Shown: one piece after another, positions 46,358 to 55,211 of the stretch
Numbering within the stretch: the stretch's first letter is position 1
Layout: each line of letters starts with the position of its first letter
From: CAYQNU01 sp964419055
Lineage (GTDB): Bacteria; Bacteroidota; Bacteroidia; Flavobacteriales_D; Parvicellaceae
Length of the DNA: 64,000 nt
NCBI GenBank assembly: GCA_964419055.1
Contig: CAYQNU010000012.1
Span: 54,950 to 118,949 of the forward strand
Direction of reading: 5' to 3'
The notes under the pieces: generated by a model
Database searches by the model: none
The model's input: the letters and a program-made list of their open reading frames with translations, nothing else
What the model was told of the DNA's origin: nothing
Position numbers and translations under genes: made by a program

Positions 46358-46768
46358 TTATTTTACTTTATAGTAAATCTTATCCATATCATCTTCTTGC
46401 ACCCAAAGCTCTTTGTTGGTAAGACGTAAAATCTTTACGTGATCGGTTGCTGTAACACCTAAGATAGTATATTGGGTTTGTAGATCGGCATCATCATTAA
46501 TAAATGACCAATTTCCATCCAAGGTAATGATACCGCTAGTGTACGAATATGTTCCTTCTTTGTAGAACGTTAACACATCGTCATTTGTTCCAGGTGTTAC
46601 CTCACTGTCATCACCATCAATGTATTTTTCAACGGTCCAAGCTCTGCTGATACGCGCTTTTTTGGTTTGTAATGAAATGGCAGGACCATCTTCATATTTC
46701 GAACAAGCACCAAAGAATAAAAGAGTTGAGAATAAACTAATTCCCAATAATGTTGTTGTAATTTTCAT
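46358..46768 (-). CDS. Small lipocalin-like lipoprotein
   Basis: A 136-residue predicted lipoprotein (lipobox FFGACSK, Cys near residue 22). The body is beta-rich with the lipocalin-like order of DVLTFYKEGTYSYTSG, DGNWSFINDD and ILRLTNKELWV, as in Bacteroidota lipocalin-family proteins (8-strand cup for small ligands). The ATG at 46768 is preferred to a TTG at 46774. It stands alone; ligand and role are unknown. Confidence 0.7.
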   Translation of the reverse strand: MKITTTLLGISLFSTLLFFGACSKYEDGPAISLQTKKARISRAWTVEKYIDGDDSEVTPGTNDDVLTFYKEGTYSYTSGIITLDGNWSFINDDADLQTQYTILGVTATDHVKILRLTNKELWVQEDDMDKIYYKVK

Positions 46769-46974
46769 AAACAATTTTCTGTATTAATAATAAACACACA
46801 AGGTAGGTTCATAAATCAACAATATGGGCCAATGCAAGATAAATCTAGCATTCCTTGTGAACTATTAACACGATTTCACAATAACTGCTCAATAATACAT
46901 TGGAAAACTGCGTTTACAGCGATTGCAAATAATTAAACCAATAACCTGATTCGGGATAAAGATTTTAGTTAAAA

Positions 46975-48507
46975 TTATTTAGATAAGAAAACGCTTTTTG
47001 AGTTGCTATCTTTAAGATAATCAAATTCAGTAACTTTTATGACTTCTCTTTTAAGTGCATATCCTTCACATTCCACTTCAATGTAGTATATCCCAGGATT
47101 AAATATAATAGGAATGGTTTTACCTTCGTTACTGATGTATTCGCCTACTCTATTGTCTTCGGCATCATAAATGGTAACTAAAAACTCATCCATTATGGGA
47201 GCATTAGTAGTTAAGTCCAAAAACGAAACTTTATAAACTGCTGGATTAATTTCCACCTCTTCATAGGTAACTCGATAAATATCATAATCACCCAATCCTT
47301 CTGTTAATACTTGACTTACGTAGGCGTGTTTACCATTGGCTCCAAAACAAATCACTCGGTCATCGTAAGCTGTATTAAGCGGATAACCTAAATTTTCAGG
47401 TTCACTCCACGTATTTTCATCAGGATTCCAAGTGGTTTTGAACAAATCATATCCTCCCATTCCACCCCTTCCATTGGATGCAAAATAAAGGGTTTGTCCA
47501 TCACTTCCAAAGGAAGGAAAATCCTCATTGCCATTTGTACTTAAGAAAGCTATGCGCTGGGCAAGCGCCCATTTTCCATTTGGCAATTTTCGGCACATAA
47601 ATAAATCCAGACCGGTTTCACCGCCATTGCGATTGGATGCAAACACCATCACACTGCCATCTGAAGAAACGGTAAACGAAGTTTCGATTGATTTGGGATC
47701 ATTAACACCTTCTGGTATCTTTTTCTTTTTGCCATAACCATTACTCGATTCTTCTGCAAAGTAAATATCACCTTGTTCGGTGGGATTGGTATAATTATCA
47801 TAATAAATGTAAATCTTCTTTCCATCGGGATCAATTCCTACACAGGATTCGTCATAAACCGTATTGATGCCCGCTAAAGGTTTGGCAGGTGAGAATCGAA
47901 AACCATCAAATTTAGAGACAAAAATATCGGATGGATAATAGCCGTCAAACTCCTTTGTGCCTTTACCATCATCTCTTCTTCCAGTAAATACCACTACTTT
48001 TTCATCTTGAGAAACAAAAGGGTAATAATCGGGGAAAACGCTGTTTATCTTATCACCTAAGTTTTCAAAAGTTACATTTAAGGGATTGGCATACATTTCA
48101 GCCGCCTTGTTATAATTGTCGATGAGAGCCGGAATCGTTCCTACATATTTTCCTCCACTGGATTTATACTGATTTAATAAATCAATTGCTTTTTGAAAAT
48201 CATATTTAGCAGCATAAGCACTGGCTAAATAGTAAAGCACATCCTTTTCTTTGGATTCACATTGAATAGCTTTTTCAAAATACGGTATAGCTAATGTTTT
48301 ATCAATATTTGTATTGAGATAACATAAACCTAGGTGATAAAGTGCTTTTGAATCTTTGGGATCAACCTTTAGTTGTTTTTTAAATTCGGTAATGGCCTCT
48401 AAATAATTGGTTGATTTGAATAGGTCGTAACCCAAACGAGGGTCGACCTGAGCCACATAAGAATGAGCAAAAATAAAAACAATAAGTATGTATAATAATT
48501 TTCTCAC
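46975..48507 (-). CDS. Exported TPR/PD40-repeat protein
   Basis: A 510-residue protein: signal peptide (to about residue 20), TPR helices (about 25-140, for example ALYHLGLCYLNTN and AIPYFEKAIQCES), then PD40 (WD40-like) propeller blades of the type ETSFTVSSDGSVMVFASNR and FPSFGSDGQTLYFASNGRGGMGGYDLF (about 160-430), and a short C-terminal beta domain of the Cna-B/carboxypeptidase regulatory type. It lacks the OmpA-like domain of its neighbour. The start is probably GTG at 48507; the -7 element at 48533-48540 supports this. PorE-like architecture suggests a T9SS or envelope scaffold role. Confidence 0.8.
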   Translation of the reverse strand: MRKLLYILIVFIFAHSYVAQVDPRLGYDLFKSTNYLEAITEFKKQLKVDPKDSKALYHLGLCYLNTNIDKTLAIPYFEKAIQCESKEKDVLYYLASAYAAKYDFQKAIDLLNQYKSSGGKYVGTIPALIDNYNKAAEMYANPLNVTFENLGDKINSVFPDYYPFVSQDEKVVVFTGRRDDGKGTKEFDGYYPSDIFVSKFDGFRFSPAKPLAGINTVYDESCVGIDPDGKKIYIYYDNYTNPTEQGDIYFAEESSNGYGKKKKIPEGVNDPKSIETSFTVSSDGSVMVFASNRNGGETGLDLFMCRKLPNGKWALAQRIAFLSTNGNEDFPSFGSDGQTLYFASNGRGGMGGYDLFKTTWNPDENTWSEPENLGYPLNTAYDDRVICFGANGKHAYVSQVLTEGLGDYDIYRVTYEEVEINPAVYKVSFLDLTTNAPIMDEFLVTIYDAEDNRVGEYISNEGKTIPIIFNPGIYYIEVECEGYALKREVIKVTEFDYLKDSNSKSVFLSK

Positions 48508-48532
48508 ACGCTCCAATAGTCAAATTCAGTAC

Positions 48533-48540
48533 CAAATATA
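48533..48540 (-). promoter_or_regulatory. -7 element for the 46975-48507 gene
   Basis: TATATTTG on the minus strand, 25 bases before the GTG at 48507. It shows that this gene can be read apart from the two upstream TPR/PD40 genes. Confidence 0.55.
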
Positions 48541-48619
48541 AAATAAAATTTGATACTTTTAATGGAAATGCCTATTTTAATGTGATAAACAGGTTATAAT
48601 TAACAAAGGGTATTAATCA

Positions 48620-51304
48620 TTATTCTAAAATAATAGTATAAGCCATACCGTTTGCAGCAGTAATTTTAAATTCGCAACGTCTGTTTAATTGACGATTTTC
48701 TTCATTATCAGAACCATCAGCATTAGCATTGGCTACTGCAGGTTGAGATTCTCCAAACCATTTCATAGTCAATCGGTCTTTTGAAACTCCTCCTTTGGAA
48801 AGATGATCGAAAGCACTTTGTGAACGTCTTTTTGATAATTGAATATTATAATCATCAGAACCTAACCAATCTGTGTGACCCAATATTTCTATAGTCGACT
48901 CTGGATTGTTGTTCATGTAAGTCAATATTTTATCCAAAGTAGTTTTTGATTCCAAACGTAAGAAAAACTTATCAAAATCAAAATAAATAGGCTCGAAAGC
49001 GATTCCAGGAACGTCAGGTTTTTCAACATTTTTCAACCTAACAATATCTTTAATAATGGTATATAACTCATTATTTTTTACACTATCTTCATGCAACATT
49101 GTTTTGTATAATGCATCTTCATCTGTCATTTGAAGATTATAGGCCAATGTTCTAGGTTCAAGCTTTGGATCAACTATGTTGTCAAGTACGAAATCTCCTT
49201 TTAAATCGGTTAATGCTCTGTTTAATATTGTTAAGTTGTGCTTAACAAAAAATATAGACACAGAGTCCAAAGGCATAGTAGCTAAAACCGTATTTTGACC
49301 GTCTAATTTTTTCCAATCTAAATGTCCCTTTGCAATCACATTGTTTGATGAATTAGTAGGATTGTTACCGTAATAACTCAATTTTGCATCTTCTTCATCA
49401 ATTAACACCATGTAACTTTCATCAGGAGACAACATAGGAAATTTAAATCGTCCTTCATTAGATGTAATTCCCGTTCTAATGATTTCCCCTTTTTTGTTTA
49501 CCAACATTACTTTGGAATTAACCACAGGTAACACATCATTATGAAAGATTTGACCTTCCATAGTAAATGATGAATCTTTGGCCAACGGTAAATTGCTTAT
49601 TAAGGCATCTTTAACATCGGTTAATTCGTATTGTTTTTCAGCTGTTTTTTTAACATCCATCAAAGCATTATCAAATACCGCTTCATAGGCCACCACATCC
49701 GTTCCTTCTTTTACCTTATTCAATTGTATGTGTTGGAACATTTGATAATATTCACATTGACGTGGCAATGAAATGTTATCTCTAAAAGGTCTTTCGGCAT
49801 CCATTCCATCAACAACAACATCCAAATAATAATCATTGTCTGGAGGTAAAATCATAAGGTATTTACCATTTGTTGGATCAGAATGAAAAGTACCTACTTT
49901 TTCATTGGTTTCTTTATTAAAAGCAGTGATGGTAGCTTTTACAGGAGCATAATTATCACCCATAACAACTAAACCACGAATTTCTGTATGCGGAATATTT
50001 TTACATAATAAACTTACTCCATATATGTCCATATCTCCAAAACCATATGCTCTACCAGAAGAAACATAAGCACTTTCTGCTAAACTGTCTTGAGAATAAT
50101 AAATATCATCTGCAGGAGAGTTAATCATAGTTCCTAAGTTGACAGCTTTGGTCCAATTGCCATTTTCATCTTTTTCAGATTTAAAAACATCATACCCTCC
50201 AATCGTATTATGCCCATTTGAAGAGAAAAACAATGATTTACCATCGGCACTCAAAAAAGGAGCATCTTCATCAGCAGTAGTATTGATATTGTCTCCCAAA
50301 TTTTTTGGAGCTGTCCATTTATTATCAGAACCTAATGTTGTAATAAATAAATCTCTTCCACCTCTTGTGTCATATTTATTACTTGTGAAAAATAAGGTTT
50401 TTCCATCGGGTGAAATAAATGCACTGGGCTCGTGTCCTTTAGTATTGATGTCTTCCATCTCTATTGGATCACCGTATTTTCCATTTTTTAATTCACTGTA
50501 CCAGATGCCATTATTGCGATAAATAAATAATTTATCATCGTTAGCTGAAAATCCAATTACAGCATCATGCTTTTTCGTATTAATTGGAGAAGAAAAAACC
50601 GCTTTTGCTGAATCAACATTACTTCTTTTTGACCAAGAAGTGTCTTTTGCTGAACTCACATAAATATCTTCATGCTTTTTGTTATCAAAATAATATTGTT
50701 TTCCAATGTTTTCACGATCTCTTGTGGTGAAAAGCATTAATGAAGCATCTTTATTAGTAACAGAACCGTATTCAGCATATCTAGAATTGACGTTTTGTTG
50801 CAAGTTTCTAACTTCAATCGAAGCTTTCTCTTTGGATTCTTCTTTTTGCATTTCCAATGCGTTTGAACACATTTTAATGAATGCATCAACACGTGTAGTT
50901 ACATAGGCTCCATCTTCATTTTCTATAATAAATGATTTAAATTGCTGATAATAATTAATAGCAGTTTGGTAATTACCTAAATAATGATGCGTTTTACCTA
51001 AATAAAAATAAATTTCAGAAATAGTATCTTTAACACTTGCTTTTAAGGCATTTTCGAAATGGGTTAATGCTTTTTCTCTTTGGTAATAACTATTAAAATA
51101 AGTTACACCCGCTTCAAAATGATATAAAGCTTCAGATGGGTTCACACCAATTAATTCTTCATATTGCCGCTTTGCTTGATCATAGTTGGCCTCGGCCAAA
51201 CTCTTTCGAGCATTTTTCAGCATCTTCTTCTCACTTCCTTGTCCAAAACTTGTGAATACAACACTCACAAGGAACAATAAAATGATTGATTTGTATATTT
51301 TCAT
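48620..51304 (-). CDS. PorE-like TPR/PD40/OmpA-domain envelope protein
   Basis: An 894-residue exported protein with the PorE layout: signal peptide (residues 1-21), TPR (about 25-130), PD40 propeller (about 170-435, for example AFISPDGKTLFFTSNKYDTRGGRDLF), carboxypeptidase-regulatory-like beta domains (about 445-660) and a C-terminal OmpA peptidoglycan-binding domain (about 775-894) with IYFDFDKFFLRLES, IEILGHTDWLGSDDYN and LSKRRSQSAFDHL. PorE ties the T9SS to peptidoglycan in the periplasm; this protein may be PorE or a paralogue. It lies 21 bases downstream of a second TPR/PD40 gene. Confidence 0.85.
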   Translation of the reverse strand: MKIYKSIILLFLVSVVFTSFGQGSEKKMLKNARKSLAEANYDQAKRQYEELIGVNPSEALYHFEAGVTYFNSYYQREKALTHFENALKASVKDTISEIYFYLGKTHHYLGNYQTAINYYQQFKSFIIENEDGAYVTTRVDAFIKMCSNALEMQKEESKEKASIEVRNLQQNVNSRYAEYGSVTNKDASLMLFTTRDRENIGKQYYFDNKKHEDIYVSSAKDTSWSKRSNVDSAKAVFSSPINTKKHDAVIGFSANDDKLFIYRNNGIWYSELKNGKYGDPIEMEDINTKGHEPSAFISPDGKTLFFTSNKYDTRGGRDLFITTLGSDNKWTAPKNLGDNINTTADEDAPFLSADGKSLFFSSNGHNTIGGYDVFKSEKDENGNWTKAVNLGTMINSPADDIYYSQDSLAESAYVSSGRAYGFGDMDIYGVSLLCKNIPHTEIRGLVVMGDNYAPVKATITAFNKETNEKVGTFHSDPTNGKYLMILPPDNDYYLDVVVDGMDAERPFRDNISLPRQCEYYQMFQHIQLNKVKEGTDVVAYEAVFDNALMDVKKTAEKQYELTDVKDALISNLPLAKDSSFTMEGQIFHNDVLPVVNSKVMLVNKKGEIIRTGITSNEGRFKFPMLSPDESYMVLIDEEDAKLSYYGNNPTNSSNNVIAKGHLDWKKLDGQNTVLATMPLDSVSIFFVKHNLTILNRALTDLKGDFVLDNIVDPKLEPRTLAYNLQMTDEDALYKTMLHEDSVKNNELYTIIKDIVRLKNVEKPDVPGIAFEPIYFDFDKFFLRLESKTTLDKILTYMNNNPESTIEILGHTDWLGSDDYNIQLSKRRSQSAFDHLSKGGVSKDRLTMKWFGESQPAVANANADGSDNEENRQLNRRCEFKITAANGMAYTIILE

Positions 51305-51325
51305 AAAACTATTACTTCAATTTAT

Positions 51326-53713
51326 TTAATAAGCTTTTAACTTAATGTATTGATATTTACCGTATTTTTCTTCATTCTTAAAATCACCTGAATATTTAGG
51401 TCCTTGCACTTTAGAATTTACTGCTACAAATTTAATTTTAGAGGCATCCACACCTTTTTCCTTTAAACTCTTCAAAAGCATTTCTTTAGCATCACCTGTT
51501 CTTTTATCAGCCAATACCTTGTTTGAACCATACGTTTTGGTAGGTACATAAGAAGCACTTCCCTCAATATCAATTTTTACACTTCCTTTTGTATTGATGA
51601 TGTCAACAGTAGCATTAATGAATTCGTTCCAACGTTTTTCATCACTAGAAATTCCTTTGATATTGTAACCATAAAATTTTTGAAATTCGGCAGGATTTAC
51701 CGCCACCTCAACAGTCTCCATTTTACATCTTACGTCTCTCACAGTTTCTTGAATCACTTTACCATTTTCATCAATGAGTTTCAAGGTTAGTTTATCACAT
51801 AAATTAGGGTCTTTGATATCTACTCTAAAAGAAGGTGATTTTTCGCCTTTCAATTCTCTGTATTTGAAATAACCTTTCTCATCAACTAATTCTGAATAAG
51901 AAACCATTCCATTGTCTAACATTTCCACGTTAATTCCTTCTACAACCTCACCGTTAATCATTAATTGATATTTCCATTTTGTTTTATCACCTTCTGGAAG
52001 ATTCTCTACAGTTGCCGTGGTATCAACAGGTGGCTTGTCTCCACCATCCATACGAATTCCATCCAAAGACAAAACGATGTTATTTTCATAGAAATTAGCA
52101 TCACAAGGTATTTTGTATTGAGTTTCGTAGAATACATTTTCATTCAATGTATATTCAACCAAATACTCATTACATGGTTTTAAGTTAAAAATGTATGAAC
52201 CATTTCGTTTGTTAGGACGATATTCCATAGGATCACCACCTTCGGTAAGATCGGTTACGTATATAATTACACCATCGGGCAAGGTTTTACCCACACCTGG
52301 ATCGATGTAACCTTTTAAAATAGCTACTCCTGCTATGGCAGTTTCTTTTAATTCAACTACATAAATATCTTTTTCTCCAAAACCTCCTGACTTAGCAGAT
52401 GAATAATATCCTTTATCTCCGGCTACGTTTGTTGTGAAAAATACGTCATCATCAACGGTATTTAAAGGGTATCCAATATTTACTGGTGTATCCCATTTTC
52501 CCTCTTCATTAAGTTGTGAAAAGAAAATATCAAAACCTCCCATACTGGTTTCACCATTAGAACTAAAGTACAATGTTTTTCCATCAGGATGAAAGAAGGG
52601 TGATTCTTCATCAAAAGGAGTATTGATTGGTGCTCCTACATTTAACGCTTTACTCCACTCTCCATTTGGCAATTTAACTACTCTCCAAATATCTCTTCCA
52701 CCAAGGCCTCCTGAACGGTCACTAACAAAATAAAAGGTACTTCCGTCAGCAGAAAGTGTACCGTGTGTCTCCCAATCTGATGAATTCACACTACTTCCCA
52801 TATCTTTAGGAGTACCATAAGTGGTATCTTCATATTCGGCAACATATATTTCACCATTACCCTTAATATCTTTATAAATAAATAATTGCTGACCGTCTCC
52901 TGAAACACTTATAGAAGCTTGGTTACTGTTAATGCTACTGATATTTGTTAAAACCTCAGGAAACATCCATTTACCCGTTTTAAAATCTTTGTAGGAAATA
53001 TACACATCTTCATAATGTTTACCATCTTGGGGACTGAATTTTGAAATATTAGAACTATCCGGACGCGTTCTTCTTGAGGTAAAAAACATGGCTCCTTCAT
53101 CAAAAGTTACTACCGGACTGAAATCATCATCAGGACCGTTAATTTCAGAGCCTATATTGGCAATTATATGTTCCTTTGGAGAAGACAACTCTTGTTTAGC
53201 AATAGCACATTGTTTTACACTCAATTCAGCTTTAGGATAAAGAACGTGTTTTTTGGACGCTTGATTGATGAATTTGTTATAATTCTCAACCGCTTTATCC
53301 GTTTCATTTGTAATGTGATAAGCCTTACCTAAATAATAATAAGTTTCTAAAGGGGCATTTGTTTCAAAAGTAGTAAAAGGATCATAATTTTTTGAAATTT
53401 TTCCTTCAGCTTTTAATAAATAGGGAAGAGCTTTTGTCCTTTCATTACTAATATTTAAATAACACAAACCTGTTTTGTAATTTACGTTAGCATTATCGGG
53501 TTGTTCACTAGCCAAGTTTACCAATACTTTAACAGCAAATACATACAATTGATCTTCCATCAATGCATTGGCTGCTTCTAATTTATCTTTAAAACTAGCA
53601 TTTTTAAGCGATTCTTCAAACTTAACCGGATCAAAATCAGGTTGAGCAAACGAAACGGTTGAGGTAACAACTATGGTAAGTAGGGGTAAAAATATTTTTT
53701 TTAGTAATGTCAT
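51326..53713 (-). CDS. TPR/PD40 envelope protein with OmpA-related C-terminus
   Basis: A 795-residue exported protein. Signal peptide (residues 1-24, ending SFAQ), TPR-like helices (to about 155), PD40 blades (about 190-450, for example ESPFFHPDGKTLYFSSNGETSMGGFDIF), beta domains, and a C-terminal region (about 690-795) with IDIEGSASYVPTK and LADKRTGDAKEML that resembles an OmpA domain but is divergent. It is paralogous to the next gene and 21 bases upstream of it. The ATG at 53713 is more likely than a TTG at 53725. Role in the envelope inferred from its likeness to PorE. Confidence 0.8.
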   Translation of the reverse strand: MTLLKKIFLPLLTIVVTSTVSFAQPDFDPVKFEESLKNASFKDKLEAANALMEDQLYVFAVKVLVNLASEQPDNANVNYKTGLCYLNISNERTKALPYLLKAEGKISKNYDPFTTFETNAPLETYYYLGKAYHITNETDKAVENYNKFINQASKKHVLYPKAELSVKQCAIAKQELSSPKEHIIANIGSEINGPDDDFSPVVTFDEGAMFFTSRRTRPDSSNISKFSPQDGKHYEDVYISYKDFKTGKWMFPEVLTNISSINSNQASISVSGDGQQLFIYKDIKGNGEIYVAEYEDTTYGTPKDMGSSVNSSDWETHGTLSADGSTFYFVSDRSGGLGGRDIWRVVKLPNGEWSKALNVGAPINTPFDEESPFFHPDGKTLYFSSNGETSMGGFDIFFSQLNEEGKWDTPVNIGYPLNTVDDDVFFTTNVAGDKGYYSSAKSGGFGEKDIYVVELKETAIAGVAILKGYIDPGVGKTLPDGVIIYVTDLTEGGDPMEYRPNKRNGSYIFNLKPCNEYLVEYTLNENVFYETQYKIPCDANFYENNIVLSLDGIRMDGGDKPPVDTTATVENLPEGDKTKWKYQLMINGEVVEGINVEMLDNGMVSYSELVDEKGYFKYRELKGEKSPSFRVDIKDPNLCDKLTLKLIDENGKVIQETVRDVRCKMETVEVAVNPAEFQKFYGYNIKGISSDEKRWNEFINATVDIINTKGSVKIDIEGSASYVPTKTYGSNKVLADKRTGDAKEMLLKSLKEKGVDASKIKFVAVNSKVQGPKYSGDFKNEEKYGKYQYIKLKAY

Positions 53714-53750
53714 ATTAGTTTTCAATTTATGGACTAAATAAGTATATCAA

Positions 53751-55115
53751 TTAAATTTCTCGATTAATGTCAAATTGTTCTAAATAATCAGCCACTCTTT
53801 TTACAAAAGTTCCACCCAAAGCTCCATCAATTATTCTGTGATCATACGAATGGGATAAAAACATTAAATGACGAATGGCGATAGCATCACCTTGAGGTGT
53901 TTCAATAACAGCTGGTTTTTTACGAATTGCCCCTAAAGCCAAAATTGCACTTTGAGGTTGAGCGATTATAGGAGTTCCCATTACATTACCAAATGTACCT
54001 ACATTTGAAATGGTGTAGGTACCACCTTGAATATCGTCTGGATTTAATTTATTTATACGAGCTTTATTGGCTAAAGAATTTACTTGCTTGGCCAATCCAA
54101 CAAGATTTAATTGATCAGCATTCTTAATTACTGGAACTATTAAGTTACCTGAAGGCAACGCTGTAGCCATACCTATATTAATGTCTTTTTTCACAACAAT
54201 TTGTGTTCCGTTAAGCATCACATTAATCATTGGAAAATCTTTGATAGCCTTGGCAACAGCTTCTACAAAAATAGGTGTAAAAGTCAACTTCTCACCTTCT
54301 CTTTTTTCAAAACTATTTTTATTCTTTTCTCTCCATAAAACAATGTTGGTGACATCTGCTTCGACAAATGATGTAACGTGCGGAGAAACGTGCTTAGACA
54401 TAACCATGTTTTCAGCAATTAATTTTCTCATACGATCCATCTCCATAATTTCATCATTTGGAGCAATGGGAACCGGAGGTGCTTTATATAAAGGTGCTAC
54501 TGAAGGTTGCGCAGATGCAGCCACAGCAGGTTTTTCTACTTTTTCTTGAACTTCTGGTTTGATTACCACCTCTACTTTAGGTTGTGCAACAGGAGCTGAT
54601 TTACGGTTTTCAACATAAACCAACATGTCTTTTTTAGTAACACGACCATCTTGTCCTGTACCCGCTATTGATTCTAATTCTACTAAGGAAATATTTTCTT
54701 TTTCAGCAATACTTCTTACTAGAGGTGAATAAAATTTATCTAAATCTGAATTTTTTGGAATAGCTACTCCTCCATTTACGGCCGACATTAATTCATTAAC
54801 GACAACTGATTCTACTTTTGCGGCTGATTCAGCTACAACAGCAGGAGCAGTTTGTGCAGGACTTGAAACATCACCTTCTTTGCCAATCACAGCAAATACA
54901 GCTCCTACTTGAACTACATCACCCTCATTAAACAATATTTGTGTTAAAATACCTGCTGCTGGAGAAGGCACCTCAGAATCTACCTTATCGGTTGCAATTT
55001 CAACAATAGGTTCATCTTCTGCAATTGGATCTCCCACATTTTTCAACCATTTTGTAATAGTCGCTTCCGCCACACTTTCCCCCATTTTGGGCAACAGCAC
55101 TTCAATATTTGCCAT
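53751..55115 (-). CDS. 2-oxoacid dehydrogenase dihydrolipoamide acyltransferase (E2)
   Basis: A 454-residue E2 that transfers the acyl group from the lipoyl arm to CoA. One lipoyl domain (residues 1-80, lysine in EIATDKVDSEV), a peripheral-subunit-binding domain (about 128-165, YSPLVRSIAEKENISL, GTGQDGRVTKKD) and the catalytic domain (about 220-454) with the motif HSYDHRIIDG near residue 427. The complex is probably the branched-chain or another 2-oxoacid dehydrogenase; no E1 or E3 is adjacent. A -7 element precedes it. The next genes downstream are the TPR/PD40 proteins, 25-37 bases away, unrelated in role. Confidence 0.93.
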   Translation of the reverse strand: MANIEVLLPKMGESVAEATITKWLKNVGDPIAEDEPIVEIATDKVDSEVPSPAAGILTQILFNEGDVVQVGAVFAVIGKEGDVSSPAQTAPAVVAESAAKVESVVVNELMSAVNGGVAIPKNSDLDKFYSPLVRSIAEKENISLVELESIAGTGQDGRVTKKDMLVYVENRKSAPVAQPKVEVVIKPEVQEKVEKPAVAASAQPSVAPLYKAPPVPIAPNDEIMEMDRMRKLIAENMVMSKHVSPHVTSFVEADVTNIVLWREKNKNSFEKREGEKLTFTPIFVEAVAKAIKDFPMINVMLNGTQIVVKKDINIGMATALPSGNLIVPVIKNADQLNLVGLAKQVNSLANKARINKLNPDDIQGGTYTISNVGTFGNVMGTPIIAQPQSAILALGAIRKKPAVIETPQGDAIAIRHLMFLSHSYDHRIIDGALGGTFVKRVADYLEQFDINREI

Positions 55116-55160
55116 TTTTAAATCTATTTATATTTTATGATACAACTTGTTATAATCGGA

Positions 55161-55168
55161 CAAAGGTA
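55161..55168 (-). promoter_or_regulatory. -7 element of the E2 gene
   Basis: TACCTTTG on the minus strand, about 45 bases before the ATG at 55115. Confidence 0.5.
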
Positions 55169-55211
55169 AAAAACTAAATCAATGTTGAAAACTTTTTTTA
55201 TTAAAAAATGA

